A DNA stretch of 64,000 nt from Halocafeteria seosinensis (lineage: Eukaryota > Sar > Bigyra > Bicosoecida): NCBI GenBank assembly GCA_001687465.1, contig LVLI01000206.1:1-64000 (forward strand), given 5' to 3'. Numbering within the stretch: position 1 is the first letter of the stretch; each line of letters opens with the position of its first letter. Both the position numbers and the translations under genes were made by a program. Of this stretch, positions 21,292 through 32,889 are shown piece after piece. The notes below the pieces were generated by a model. The model was not told where the DNA came from. It made no database searches and worked only from the letters and a program-made list of their open reading frames with translations.

Positions 21292-24200
21292 ATGGAGATG
21301 GAGCAACAGACAGGGCCTGAGAAGGAGCACGTACCCTTGGCACCTGCGCCACAGTCCCATAGGGACGATTCCACAGGCCGTGAGGGAGATGATGCTGGAA
21401 GCAGCAGTGGGAGAAATGGGAGCTCGAGCAACTCAGACCCCCATAGTTCCCAAACGGACAGTCTGGACCGAGAGAGGACCGAACGCAGAAGCCTGACAGC
21501 TGTGGTTGGTGATTTATGCAGCAGCACCACCCCGCAGCAACTAGTACCCCCAAAAGATGATAAAGCCGACTCTTCTGACGATGAAGACTCTGCCTCCACG
21601 GAGCCACCTGCAGGGAATAAAGTGGGCCTCTCTTTTTCGGACGATGAAAGCCCTCTAGCCAGTTCAAGAGGCTATAAATCGGATGAGAACGTGGAGCGTA
21701 GCAAGGCCCCCAATGTGATAGCACCATCTACAGATAACTTGTTTTCCAGTGCTACTGGAAATTCATCAACGGCCCCACAGGAGGAGAGCCGCCCCATCAA
21801 TCTCAAAGGCAAGTTCACCTACTTGCTGTTCAAGAAGGGGAATAACTCTAAACCGATCAGAAAGGTGAGTTGAAATAGTAGTTTTGTCGTCGGACATAGG
21901 ACAGACTTCCGTGCAATGATGAGATACGCAGGCATTAAACAAGAGATCTGACAAGTGGGAAGCTACCAAAAAGCCGCTTGATTCCACATCTTCTTTGTGG
22001 ACGGCAAATTTTATATGGAAGCCAACATGGAGAAAATTTCGGTATCCTCCCAGGTGAGCATTTCGTGCGGTATTCGCTTCATCCCTTCAAGGAAGTAAAA
22101 GGGCTCTACTGAATCTGCAGAGATTTTGGATATTATGCGACAGACAGAAGGAAGCGACAGGTTGTAAATCATTTAAGAGGGGTAGAACCACTGTGTAGTA
22201 AGGACTTGCTCTATGTTACTTTGAGGAAGTATTATGAAGGGCTAAAAAAAGGAGTAGAGGATGTGGTACCTACCACCATTATTATCGATCCGAGAGATAA
22301 AGTGTCTTGTGAGGAATGGACTGGCTGGAATGAATTTGAGCAGTCTTTTCGCTCGTATGGTAAAAAGGACTTGCAAAATCTGTGGTTGTTGAAACCTTCA
22401 TCCACTAATCGTGGTGTTGGGATTGAAATTATGAACGATATTAAGGCTATACAAAGCTTTCTTGAGAAAAAAGCTAGTGGTGCCAGTATGGGACTGAACC
22501 CCACCTGGGTGCTTCAAAAATATATCGAAAACCCGCTTCTGGTTCATGGGCGGAAGTTTGACATCCGAGTTTGGGTAGCTGTGTGTGACGATGGAAATGC
22601 TTACATCTACGGACCAGGGTATATTCGTACAAGCAGTTCCATCTGGACTATGGAAGATCTGGATAGAGAGGAGAACCGTTTGGTACACTTGACAAACTAC
22701 TGTGCGCAAAGTAAAGCAGCAAATTTTGGAATATTTGAGCAAGGCAATACTGTAAGTGGAAATAGTTGTTGGCAATTTTAGTACCTAGCAAGACGCTAAG
22801 CTCTCTTTTGTCATTGCAGCTCGGATTCGACCAATTTGCGGCATTTTTGGATGCATTTTTGAGAGACCCTCAGGGGGTCATGCAGGCCCCGGAAGAATAT
22901 GACTCTACTCGACAAAAAGCGGATGCTAAGCACATACCGCGTGCCTCCCCTCCGGATGCTTCCAGTGGAATGGAACTACTCTGGGGAGAAAATGGATTAT
23001 GGAAACAAATAAAAGATATTATCGTTCACACTATGAAAGCACTGAGAGTTCCGAGCGTTCACGCAACTTCCAGAAATGGCTGCTCTGAATGGGGCTTCGG
23101 AAACAAGCCTGTTGAAACACCTCAACATCGTTTTGAATTACTAGGGTAGGTAGTATTGCACCGCTAGTGTTTTCAGCTTATTTGAACTCTGTTCTGTTTC
23201 GATCCTGACCATGCAGGTATGATTTTATGCTTGACAGCAATCTGAAGCCGTGGTTAATAGAAGTAAATACCAATCCGAGCCTCACGTATCAAAATCGATG
23301 GCACAAGAAGCTAGTCGATCAAATGGTATGTTAGTGCTTGATGATATTCTTGTAGTCCGATTGTTTAGTGTTATTGTATTGTTATACAGATGGATGAATT
23401 GCTCAGGCTCGTGGTCGACCCCGTGTTTGAAGAGAGAGGCGAAAGCAATGCAGGAACTAGCCAAGACACTTCTCCGACTCCATCTGACGTACCACCGCCA
23501 GGAAGCTCTCCGAAAAGACAGTCTTCCAAAAAACAGTCGCAGAATTCTCCGACCCGTTATCAAAACTCATCCCATCTAGCCTGCTCTACGAGGGATTCTG
23601 CAGCCACTCGTCTTGCGGCGGCAAAATCGGTAGGAGCTACTCACTTAGTTCCCGAGGAAGAGCGAGCCGCCTTTGCAGGGAGCGAGGAGGAAGAAGAAGA
23701 TCCTTATAAGACGGATGCTGAAAATGAGAACAACGACGAGATCAAGGGAAAGGAGATACAGCAGAAAGACAGTGAGGAGTCGTGGACACCAGCCAACACC
23801 TCTGGTACGCAGCAACAGCTAGCGGTCTTCCGTACTCCCGTGCGAAGTAATGCTGGAACGTCCCAGCAGCGTGAATGGTCCGGGTGGAAGAAAGCGACAA
23901 ATATCTTTAAGAGTAAGCCAGTGAACTCAACGCAGCAGCAAACAAACCAACCAAATTCGGTGGCCAAAAACCCAATGCGGCCGAAACAGGAAGGCGTACC
24001 GACAGGGGTGTTGAGGTTCAGTGGCCCACCGGCTGATACTGACTCAGAAGGGAAAGTTTTGGCTAAGAAGACTAAATTTGATTTTGTCCGGAGACTTCCG
24101 TATCGTATACCGCAACACCAAAATGCATTCTCACAGGAGCCAACAAAGCAGGATTCATCAACAAACTCGACCGTCCATGAGGAAGCGGACAAACGCACGG

Positions 24201-25018
24201 TCACTGGTGAATCGAGGAGACAAGGGACCACTGGAACGCCGTCGTCGTTCCCAAAGTATCAGAGCAAAACCTCAGAGAAAGATGTCAAGTCGAAAGATAC
24301 ACAGAAGAGAGATAAGACTACTACAACGAAGAAAGAACAAGTGACGACCCCTAGGAGATCCAATGCTTCAAAACGGAGTTCCTCACATCCCACACCGACG
24401 AAACTGCCGTCCCAGGAGCATGAGCAAAGACGGCGATCTGAGACCCAAAAGGAGAACCAAGTCTCAAAGACAGATATCAGGCAAAAGCCAAATACTGGAT
24501 ACTCCAAAGATGATGGAGATCTACAAATGAAGAAGCCTCCGATGCTAGCCAGATCCCGGATCAAACCTTCATGGAATAATCGGTCGTTCCAGCTTCAGAA
24601 ACAGAGACAGCAACAGCTAGATGACCGTCAAACTGTCCCCCTCGCCGTCACAGCTCCTGACCTACACATTGGCGGCTTTGGGCCAGCGTCTTCGCCGGCA
24701 GCAGGAAACGATAACTCTACTTCGGTGTCTGATTCGGCTGCTCAAGGAAATAATGGCCCACTACTGATGAGATCGTCCTCATCCAGCAGCGCAACAAACA
24801 AGCGAAGAAGCTACAGTAGCAATGGCGTCCATGATACATTGGATCACTTGGTGGATGCTTCAGTCCGGGAGCAGCGGAATTACATGCAGCAACGCCTGCA
24901 TTCCAAGTGGTCCGGGGGTGATCCTCATGGCAGTGGTCCCGTCAATGTCAATGGCACAGCCAGCTTCCGGCAAATGATGGGACAAAGTGTGCTGCACTCT
25001 ACGTTTGCCTCCTCCTAG
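21292..25018 (+). CDS. Tubulin tyrosine ligase-like (TTLL) enzyme
   Basis: Six exons: 21292-21864, 21932-22053, 22121-22751, 22820-23145, 23217-23325, 23390-25018; introns of 64-71 bp; 1129 residues. Residues 1-175 are acidic and disordered. The ATP-grasp TTL domain spans about 178-587: KKGNNSKPIR, NHLRG, LLKPSSTNRGVGIEI, WVLQKYIENPLL, GRKFDIRVWV, LVHLTNYCAQ and the metal-site DSNLKPWLIEVNTNPSL. The last 540 residues are low-complexity, rich in K, S, Q and R, perhaps a microtubule-binding tail. TTLLs add glutamate or glycine chains to tubulin tails in axonemes, which is the best hint here that the organism has flagella. Whether it is a glutamylase or glycylase cannot be told by eye. Confidence 0.92.
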
Positions 25019-25027
25019 AGTGATAGA

Positions 25028-25066
25028 CCACACACACACACACACACATACACATACACACACATT
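25028..25066. repeat. (CA)n microsatellite
   Basis: Imperfect CA run with two TA interruptions, starting about 10 bp after the TTLL stop codon, thus in its 3' UTR. Confidence 0.9.
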
Positions 25067-26148
25067 ATCTTCGTCTCTCAGGTCCGTATACAATTCAGCT
25101 CATTCCTGAGGCATGTCAGGTCAGAAGTAACTGTATTCTGTGTTCATTTAATACATCATAGAGACTGAAAGACAACTTTTCTAGGACAGAAAGCTACAAC
25201 ACCCCCTTGTATGTATGCTATCCACAGACCTTCTCTTCCAGTCATGGTTCCCATCTCTTGTCATCATTATCGTCATTCAATTCAGATAAGATCATGTTTA
25301 CCTCCTCTTTCTTTCGTTGAAAGAAACAGAAGCACTCACTGCAGGAAGAGGTTAACAGGACAAGACAAAGGGGTTTGTACAACAATCCTCCCAGATTAAG
25401 GTCTCTGTGAACTTTGATGTATCAAACGAGAGTCGTTCACATTTTGTGGCAGCAACGTACTACATACAAGTAAGTTGCTGAGACAGTCATGTGCATTGTT
25501 TAGTGGGTATACAACTACGTCGACTGACCGACAAGCCAGACTCATTTTATTCTAAGGCGCTAAGCCGTATGGGCCAATTCAGGCTCATATCATTCACAAA
25601 TTGGACGAAGTTGGGACTCCGAATGGTGAGATTGTTGGACAGATGCATAGCACCTACAGCATACACTTTACTTCTATCCCAGCATTCTTCTGCTGGGTAT
25701 CACTAAGGTATACACGATCTATTGCCATTGCCATGCGGTCAGCCTTCCTGGAAACCTGCCTCGGAATGAAAGCATCAACTTCCCCATCGTCCTTCCACTG
25801 AAGGCTGTGGGATTCACCAATTATACATTCCGAGCATCTTGCACATTGTAGGGACAGTGTTATCAGCTTCATCCAGTCAAGGAGGGTCACATTTGGACCT
25901 CGCTGGAAACTCTAAACTCGAATCTCGAGACAGTGTCGACCTCACTGGGCAACCTACAATTGCTCCATTTCTACGGACCTCCAGGCTTACAGACTGGAGA
26001 AATATGGGCTTTCTCATGTGATGTATTGTGCCAACGCATCAATTGTCGCTTTAGCCAGATATTGCATGACGTGACCATCATAACCCATCTCGCAAAGGGA
26101 TGTAGGAAACATCTATAATACGCTCCATACTATCGAACGAAATTTCGA
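25067..26148. other. Spacer between convergent genes
   Basis: About 1.1 kb between the TTLL and transporter stops. Only short, unconvincing open frames; no repeat detected. Confidence 0.6.
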
Positions 26149-28324
26149 TCACGATGGCTCTCCGGGAAATGAGGATGTAGTTGGGGTATATCCGACGGAG
26201 GCTGTCGAACCGTAGCTTCCGTTAAAGACAGTGTCAGGATCTGTTTCTGCCAGGTTTGGAGAGCCTGCGTGGGAGAGAAGAAATAACTGACACCAAGCAC
26301 GTCAATCGCTACGTTTGTACTGGGGGATCTTACCTCTTGCGGTATTTTTCGACTCCAATTTCGTTGTCTTTCCTTTATCGCCATATTTTCGGCGAAACAA
26401 CAGTTGGATATCCTCTAGAGACTTGTTTCGAGTCTCGGGGAGGAAGATGAACACTAAAGCGAATCCGGCGACGGTGCTGCCGGCAACAACGAGCAACCCC
26501 CCGCTGTTTCCCAGTGTGTCCATCAGACTGAGCATCGTTTGGTTGGTAACTACCGAAGATAGCCAGAAAAGGGAAACAGCCACACCCATACCGAGACCCC
26601 TTATTTCCATGGGTAGTAACTCACTAGCGCATACCCACATGAGGGGTGCCCAGCTAACATCCCAAGCAAAGATAAAGAGTATCATACCAGATACAACTAG
26701 TGGTCCTCGCAGCTCCGTCGAGATACTACTAGAAAACCCGACAACCATTATGAGCACCGATGCAAACTGTCCCAAAGTTCCACCAAGCAAAAGAATCCTT
26801 CTGTTGACCTTTGGGATCAGAAATAGCGCAAAGGCGACACCGACGAACTTGGCTACTCCCACCCCTAGACTTGACAGCAAGTCATTTTCTAGTTTAGCTC
26901 GCAAGAAGATTTCGTGGCTATAATACAGCATCGCATTTGCAAATGTCAAATTTTGACAAATTGCCACCAAGCCAGCGGTCAATAACGCAGCTCGATGGGC
27001 TTTCAACTTCCACGATTTGCGGAATTGCTGCCACAAAGACGGATGAGCGGTTTCGTGGGTCAAATGCAGTGTCCCAGCTTCTTCTTTAGACTTTGTCTTC
27101 AATGTTTGCCGGCATGCCTGCAACCATGCATTTCGCAATTCTTCAATATCGTTTTTCAGCTCTTCGAATTCGATTAATATAGGATTGCGTCCGACGTTGT
27201 CATCCACCAATCCTTTGTCGCTGGCAACAGAGTCTTTCGCCCTCAGTTCCTCTGTATCGTTGTGAACAGAATCCTTTCCATTCGACGAGGTTGAGGGATC
27301 ACCCCACGTAGAGTCAACTTCAATAAAAATGGAGCCTGATTCTGCTTCGCCAATGTCGTCTTTGGGTGTACCAACTGTCTCGTCTCGGACAGGGAACAAT
27401 TCAGAATATACATCCCCTCGTCGCTTTCTAAGACGAAACAAATTTTGCTTCGCAGTGGAGAGGTTCCCTTGCAGGATAAGCCAGCGAGGCGACTCAGGTA
27501 AAAACACTAGTCCGACTATCTGTAGAAACGCTGGTACCGCACTTGCTCCAAGCATGTATCTCCATCCGTGGTCAAATCGCGTCAACAACGAATCCAGTCC
27601 GATGGCAAGGAGGCATCCAAGGCATATCATGACTTCATTTATCGCTACTAGCGAACCACGCAGCTTGGGGTGGGCTATTTCAGTAATATACACCGACACG
27701 GCCATTCCTGATCCTCCAATGGCGAGTCTGCACGGATATCCCGTCGTGGAAGTGACTTGATACCGCCATTGAGCGCGGAGAGCACTTACCCAACAATCAG
27801 CCGTCCGACGAGAAGCACGGCGTAGTCGTTGGCGATAGCCATAACAATAGACCCTATGACAAAGAGGACCCCGCAGCCTAACACCGCTCGTTTGCGGCCA
27901 AATTGGTCCGTAATGGGTCCCCCACAGAGCGCTCCCACGGTCGCTCCCGCCATGACCAGGCTCACTATCTGCACCTATCAAGTTCATAAAATTGTGAGTG
28001 CTTGTTGCGTCGGGGAACCCTTCAGATCCATGGACTGACGTACGAGTTCTTTGCGGAGGGTTCCCAGGGAGAAAGCGTCCGCTACCAAGTCCAATGCTAC
28101 TGCAGCATACACACCGTATACAGCTCTGTCAGACAGAGACATCTATGACATCGATAGGGGCTACTGCACTGTACTGTACCTGTAATGACGCATAAATCGT
28201 AGCCTAGTAGCAGCCCTGAGACCGCCGTCAGGACCACGGCCAGCGCCATGGAGCCATTGAGGTGCTCTTTCCAAGGAGATACAGCCACTTTTTCATGGTT
28301 TGTTGGTGCAGGTGGATCGGCCAT
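26149..28324 (-). CDS. Sugar-porter-type MFS transporter
   Basis: Exons 28324-28180, 28099-28044, 27968-27790, 27727-26334 and 26264-26149 give 629 residues. MFS/sugar-porter signatures are clear: GYDLCVITG in helix 1, DQFGRKR after helix 2, GRLIVG..AIGGSGMAVSVYITEIA, PESPRWL after helix 6 and LPETRNKSLEDI after helix 12. About 90 hydrophilic residues (with GSIFIEV and TEELRAKDS) enlarge the central cytosolic loop. It moves a sugar, polyol or similar solute by proton coupling across the plasma or an internal membrane; the substrate cannot be read from sequence. The exon 2/3 junction has two usable acceptors (GATAG or GTGCAG); I chose the latter. It is divergent from the PPR-like gene, 75 bp between start codons. 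Confidence 0.88.
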
Positions 28325-28399
28325 GATTGCGCAGTGTGTATTGGGAGAATTCCGCTAAATGAACGACAATACGCCTACCACTGTGTATAATGAAATGAT
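28325..28399. promoter_or_regulatory. 75-bp bidirectional promoter
   Basis: Only 75 bp separate the ATG codons of the MFS transporter (minus) and the PPR-like gene (plus), so both 5' UTRs and core promoters must fit or overlap here. No TATA box at a convincing place. Confidence 0.6.
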
Positions 28400-31300
28400 A
28401 TGTGGAGAGCCTTGGGTAGGGTGGCTTTGAGAGCCTCTTTGTCCACATTCCATGGACTTCCCCGTGTAGTATCACGTCCGCTGCCTTGTACTGGACTCAT
28501 TAAGGCACTCAGTGTACGCCCATGGTCCTCGTATGAGGCGTCTGGAGTCGGAGAGGAGCAGCCTTCCCTCCGGGAGGTGTTTGAGGAATCCTTCAGGCAG
28601 ATATGGGTGAATTCATCGAGCTATAAAGGTGGTGATAATATTCCCGAACCAGGGGATTATGTGAATTCTGAGGCTTTCGTTCAGTGCGCACAAGTATGTC
28701 CTACAAGGGGAGATTTTCATCGATTGTTGAGCGTGTTCAATGAAGCTAAAGCCTTAAGGTCCAAGGGGATATTGGACCATTTCTGCTATATCAGTCTGGC
28801 AGAGCTGTGTGCTCGATTCGGTGATGAAGAGGCAGTCCTGTATGTCATGAGATGTGCAGTGAAGGAAGAAGGGTTGTCAGTCGATCGTGGTACCGTATGT
28901 GTCCTCTTGAAGGCTCTCACTCGGCTTGATTCATTACACGAACTTTATAGCTTGATGTGTGAATCCGGTTCTTTGGACGCCAATGGAAATGGAGATACCA
29001 GGCTGTTTCTGTTTGAAATGTGTTTGGATGGACACAATGGCAGATTAGGAAGAGCATTGATGGAACAACAAGTTCTGGAATATGGCGAGTCCACTCATGA
29101 CCTCATGCAGGTAATGGTACTCGACAAATATTGGAAGGTGACACGAAGGAAACTGAACGAGCTGGGAAGATACGCGAGTCAGCGGAATACAGACGAAACG
29201 CTATTTCGTGGCAATTTATCTTTCTATCGCAGTCAGTCGATTCTCAGAGACCCGTTTTCTTCAGACTTGCTCAGGAATTGGGACTCAAGGGAATTAGCAG
29301 CATGCATTGCCGAATTGTGTCCTCACTGTGATAGGGAACTCTCAAAGTCATGCACCCTTCGCTCCATCTTGGAGAACGACCCACAGTATGGGCCACCTAG
29401 AATGATGGACCGAGAAGGCAAAATAACGGCCGCAATGGTTTGTGCTCATTGTCGCTTGGTGTCTAACCGACGACATGGTCTTGGAGGAGAGCAGAACACT
29501 AGACCAGCACTACAATTATATGAACAGGCGATTCCCCTCAACCCTACAAGCACACTATTTGCGAATGCATTCTTATTGGTCTTTATGGAAACGTACATCA
29601 ACAATTTTGAGGCACCGCGATGGCACAGAGAGGAGTTGCTGAGCAAAGCGATTACACTGCACTCCCGGAATTGTAAAGAGAGATTGCACACGACGCGGCA
29701 ATCGGTATATGACTATGTAGACCCGTGTCTGATCGCAATGCTTGTCAATGCACTCATCGAGGAAGGATATATTTCTCGTGCGTTTGAGATATTAAAGTTG
29801 GAGAGAAAAGCTCGCAACGGGAAATGGTTGAGTGATACTGAGTTGGCGTCCCTATTCTGCTCTACTGTATGTAAAACGCCGACACAATACCAACGACTGT
29901 TGAGCATTCTGCACGGTACACCAGACATCCATGACGTGGTTCGCCTGAAGAGCTCGTTGTTGCAAGGGCATCTAAACTCAGAGATGCTGAGTAACGTTAC
30001 TAGCCCATTAGAAGTACATCCACGTTATACTGACCCGTGCAAGAGTCCCAATAGCTTGAAGCAAGCTTTGGAAGAGCTTCCTGTCTTAGTCAAAGAATTT
30101 GAAAAACTAGTGCTCGATTGTGTCCGCAAGGGCTTCATCGCAATGCCAGGCTTGTTAGTGGAGCAAGTCTATGGGTTTATGGAGTCAATGAAAGTGTATC
30201 ATCACTGTATTCAAAATACTGGTCGTATTGACGATACTGGTATTTTCGCAACATGGAATAACGCTGTTGACAGAATGATCGTGCTGATAAATACGTTGCT
30301 GCAGCTGCTTCTGCCTCCGATATGCTCGAACAAACAAATGTGGACAGTAGCATCGACTCTATGGAAAAAGGCTGCTGAAAATACGGAGGAGCTGCTTGCG
30401 AAGTCTTCGCAATGTGATTCATTACCTCTGAGCTTTGTGGATATAAACTCTTTCAGAATTGTAGGATACGCTGCTCTTCAGTGGCCATATGCTAGCGAAA
30501 CGATTCGTTCGGACGAGGTGAGTGTATCCGAGGCAATCCAACATTTTCAATCCAAGGACACCTGTTTTCAGCTGCTCACCCCTTGGAATTCTCTGTCAAA
30601 GAAGCTTGAATGCGTCTTGTTCCGAGGACACTCCTTCGATAGTTCATCCCCAAAGATTCATGAAGACTCTCCTCTTACGCGATGGAGAACCATTGTCAAA
30701 TTGGATCAGCAAACTCTCCATCATTTTTGTCGATTTAGCCAAGTACAGGGAGTTCGTATTTTAGCCAGACAGTGGGCGAGCACATTCCCTATTGACTATC
30801 CAACCAATAAAGAGTTCACGAAGTTTCTCATCCTCTTCGAATCCGTTGAGACCGAAGGTGCGTCCATTGACCCTCAATTGTACACTGATACTGCTGAGGC
30901 TCTATGTAATGCTGGGCGTCCGCGAGCCGCCTTACATGTATTCTGGACGGCGAGAAATGCGGGAATGAGTGTTCCTGCACGTTTCTACCGAAGACTCTTC
31001 CAGTTGGTCTCCTCTGTACCGTTCAGTAGCTTGGACTTAATGCGGGTATATTGGGATCTGAAGAAGGATGGATCAAGGTGTAATATGTTTCAGCTCCCTG
31101 AGGAAACGTTCGTGTCGATTTTGCATGCCGTGGCACGGGATCTGAGGGAACATGGGTCTTTGGTCCGGTTGGTAGGGGCTGTGCAAGCAAAACCTTGGTT
31201 TAGTCTGAAAGCATTTACTACTGATGCTGTGTACTTTTCCTTATTGGATGCGTTACTTGGTGACAGTGTATTCGATCTTTCGCCGTTTTATGACGGAGCG

Positions 31301-32110
31301 TCTTCGTGTATTCTCGGCACGTCTAAAGATGGAGCTGCCTCGCGAGAAATTCCCATCAGGGCGAGCACGCTTCATGCTTACGATTGGATCGACGGATGGC
31401 AATATCGGCTGGAAGAGAGACCTAACGACCCAATCATGAAGTTAGAAGACTTCATTTATCTTGTTTCAGCATTTCAGCACTTGAATGGAATGAAGTGGAA
31501 ACGCATTCCCAGAGTGGGAACAGCACATTTGAGAGAAGGTGCGCTGGAGATCTTGACAGATATCCACGACTGCATGATTCCGCATTCAGTTGCACTCCAG
31601 GAAGCTCTTGCTTCACTAGTAAGTAGTATGGGCGACTCGTCATCAGCGCAAAGACTAGTAAATTCGGTACATGAACCTTCTATTAGGATCTTGGAACTGT
31701 GTGTGAAGACAATGCTCTCCCAAATTCCTCGACGAAGTGAAGACAATGCAAGGTTGACAGGTTATACCGGTGGAATGTTCACTCCGGGGACTTTGTTCCT
31801 CGCTATATCAAAAGGAGAGTACGTCGAAGGTGGTATGCTTTCTAGGGAAGGGAGTGCAAATATCCACAGTGGAAGTCCATCCTGGATTTACTGGCTCAAG
31901 GTCTCCGCAGCCTTGAGGCTCAAGATGCTCCAGAACAACGACTTCCCAACAGAAGAGATGTACAAGGCGTTGTTATCGGCTGGAGTGCGTCGCGGCCACG
32001 TTGACAGAGTACTATCTGCTCTACAGGAGAGGCGCGCAGTGAAACGTTTACGGTGCAATCCTCTGGATCAGCGAGCGCATTTTGCATTGCGCAACTCACT
32101 TGCATCGTAA
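28400..32110 (+). CDS. Large PPR-like organellar protein
   Basis: One uninterrupted frame of 1236 residues, unusual in this intron-rich window. The N-terminus (MWRALGRVALRASLSTFHGL, many R, no acids for over 40 residues) is a classic mitochondrial presequence. The rest is all-helical with scattered pairs resembling pentatricopeptide repeats, for example TAEALCNAGRPRAALHVFWT and LMRVYWDLKKDG, but the repeats are degenerate. Such proteins bind organellar RNA and act in its processing, stability or translation; that role is inference from fold and targeting. It contains a short Cys cluster (ELCPHCDREL...VCAHCRLV, about residues 305-355), which could bind a metal. No close named homologue comes to mind. 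Confidence 0.75.
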   Translation: MWRALGRVALRASLSTFHGLPRVVSRPLPCTGLIKALSVRPWSSYEASGVGEEQPSLREVFEESFRQIWVNSSSYKGGDNIPEPGDYVNSEAFVQCAQVCPTRGDFHRLLSVFNEAKALRSKGILDHFCYISLAELCARFGDEEAVLYVMRCAVKEEGLSVDRGTVCVLLKALTRLDSLHELYSLMCESGSLDANGNGDTRLFLFEMCLDGHNGRLGRALMEQQVLEYGESTHDLMQVMVLDKYWKVTRRKLNELGRYASQRNTDETLFRGNLSFYRSQSILRDPFSSDLLRNWDSRELAACIAELCPHCDRELSKSCTLRSILENDPQYGPPRMMDREGKITAAMVCAHCRLVSNRRHGLGGEQNTRPALQLYEQAIPLNPTSTLFANAFLLVFMETYINNFEAPRWHREELLSKAITLHSRNCKERLHTTRQSVYDYVDPCLIAMLVNALIEEGYISRAFEILKLERKARNGKWLSDTELASLFCSTVCKTPTQYQRLLSILHGTPDIHDVVRLKSSLLQGHLNSEMLSNVTSPLEVHPRYTDPCKSPNSLKQALEELPVLVKEFEKLVLDCVRKGFIAMPGLLVEQVYGFMESMKVYHHCIQNTGRIDDTGIFATWNNAVDRMIVLINTLLQLLLPPICSNKQMWTVASTLWKKAAENTEELLAKSSQCDSLPLSFVDINSFRIVGYAALQWPYASETIRSDEVSVSEAIQHFQSKDTCFQLLTPWNSLSKKLECVLFRGHSFDSSSPKIHEDSPLTRWRTIVKLDQQTLHHFCRFSQVQGVRILARQWASTFPIDYPTNKEFTKFLILFESVETEGASIDPQLYTDTAEALCNAGRPRAALHVFWTARNAGMSVPARFYRRLFQLVSSVPFSSLDLMRVYWDLKKDGSRCNMFQLPEETFVSILHAVARDLREHGSLVRLVGAVQAKPWFSLKAFTTDAVYFSLLDALLGDSVFDLSPFYDGASSCILGTSKDGAASREIPIRASTLHAYDWIDGWQYRLEERPNDPIMKLEDFIYLVSAFQHLNGMKWKRIPRVGTAHLREGALEILTDIHDCMIPHSVALQEALASLVSSMGDSSSAQRLVNSVHEPSIRILELCVKTMLSQIPRRSEDNARLTGYTGGMFTPGTLFLAISKGEYVEGGMLSREGSANIHSGSPSWIYWLKVSAALRLKMLQNNDFPTEEMYKALLSAGVRRGHVDRVLSALQERRAVKRLRCNPLDQRAHFALRNSLAS

Positions 32111-32309
32111 CGCACTCCCATGTGCCTTTTACTTTGCGGAGTTGTTGGTAGCTGCGTCTTATAGTTTTTGCCAATGGCAGCTTGCGTCCTGAATCTTTGC
32201 TGATACCTGAGAAGCTTGTTGTTTATTAGGTCATATGCTGTACGGTGTGGTGAGTGGTGAATTTGGTTAGGCGTGCTATTAGGGTATTAGAACGGGTTAG
32301 GAAACATGG

Positions 32310-32374
32310 AATACTATACGAGGACATTTTGGCTGCCACATGTGGTGCCATGATGTCCGTCAAAACGTATACAG
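32310..32374 (-). pseudogene. Copied 3' end of the EGF-protein gene
   Basis: These bases match 34008-34072, the last codons and stop of the secreted EGF gene, in the same orientation. On the minus strand they read a diverged EGF end with the same final residues SQNVLV and the same TAG. About three quarters of positions agree, then similarity is lost in both directions. It is separated from the true gene end by the MULE relic. Confidence 0.75.
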
Positions 32375-32889
32375 TTTCAAGGACCAATTTTCAGACTCAT
32401 CTGAAGACACCGGAGAAGCATTCGAGTTTATCGTAAATTGAGGGGACTGACTGAATATGAAGGAACTCTCTTCGTGTTAAACGTATATAGAGTTTGTACG
32501 TTCAACTTTGATTGGAATTGCTCTTATACATGTCGAGTTTACCCGTATGAGAAGGGGTTTGGGTACATGTGCATAAATGCGTCCTTAAGCATGCACATAC
32601 CATGTATGTGGAACGAATGAAGCATTTTTGAAGTAATTATGTGACAAATATGCTTTCTACGGTCTGTGAGCGATGGCTGGGGACCAGGTGGTAGTGAAGT
32701 GTGTGTGCGAGGTGACGATTTCATCGTATATTACTCAGCCTTTGCTTGTCTACTCAACATTACCGTCTTGGCTGGGAGGGCAATGCCTGCTCCTCTTGTT
32801 ATGACCCTTTCTGCGACAACGAGAACATCGGACAGTGTTTTTCACAACCTTCTCAACAGCGCTTCGAGTGGCTTATTATTCGGTGGGCG

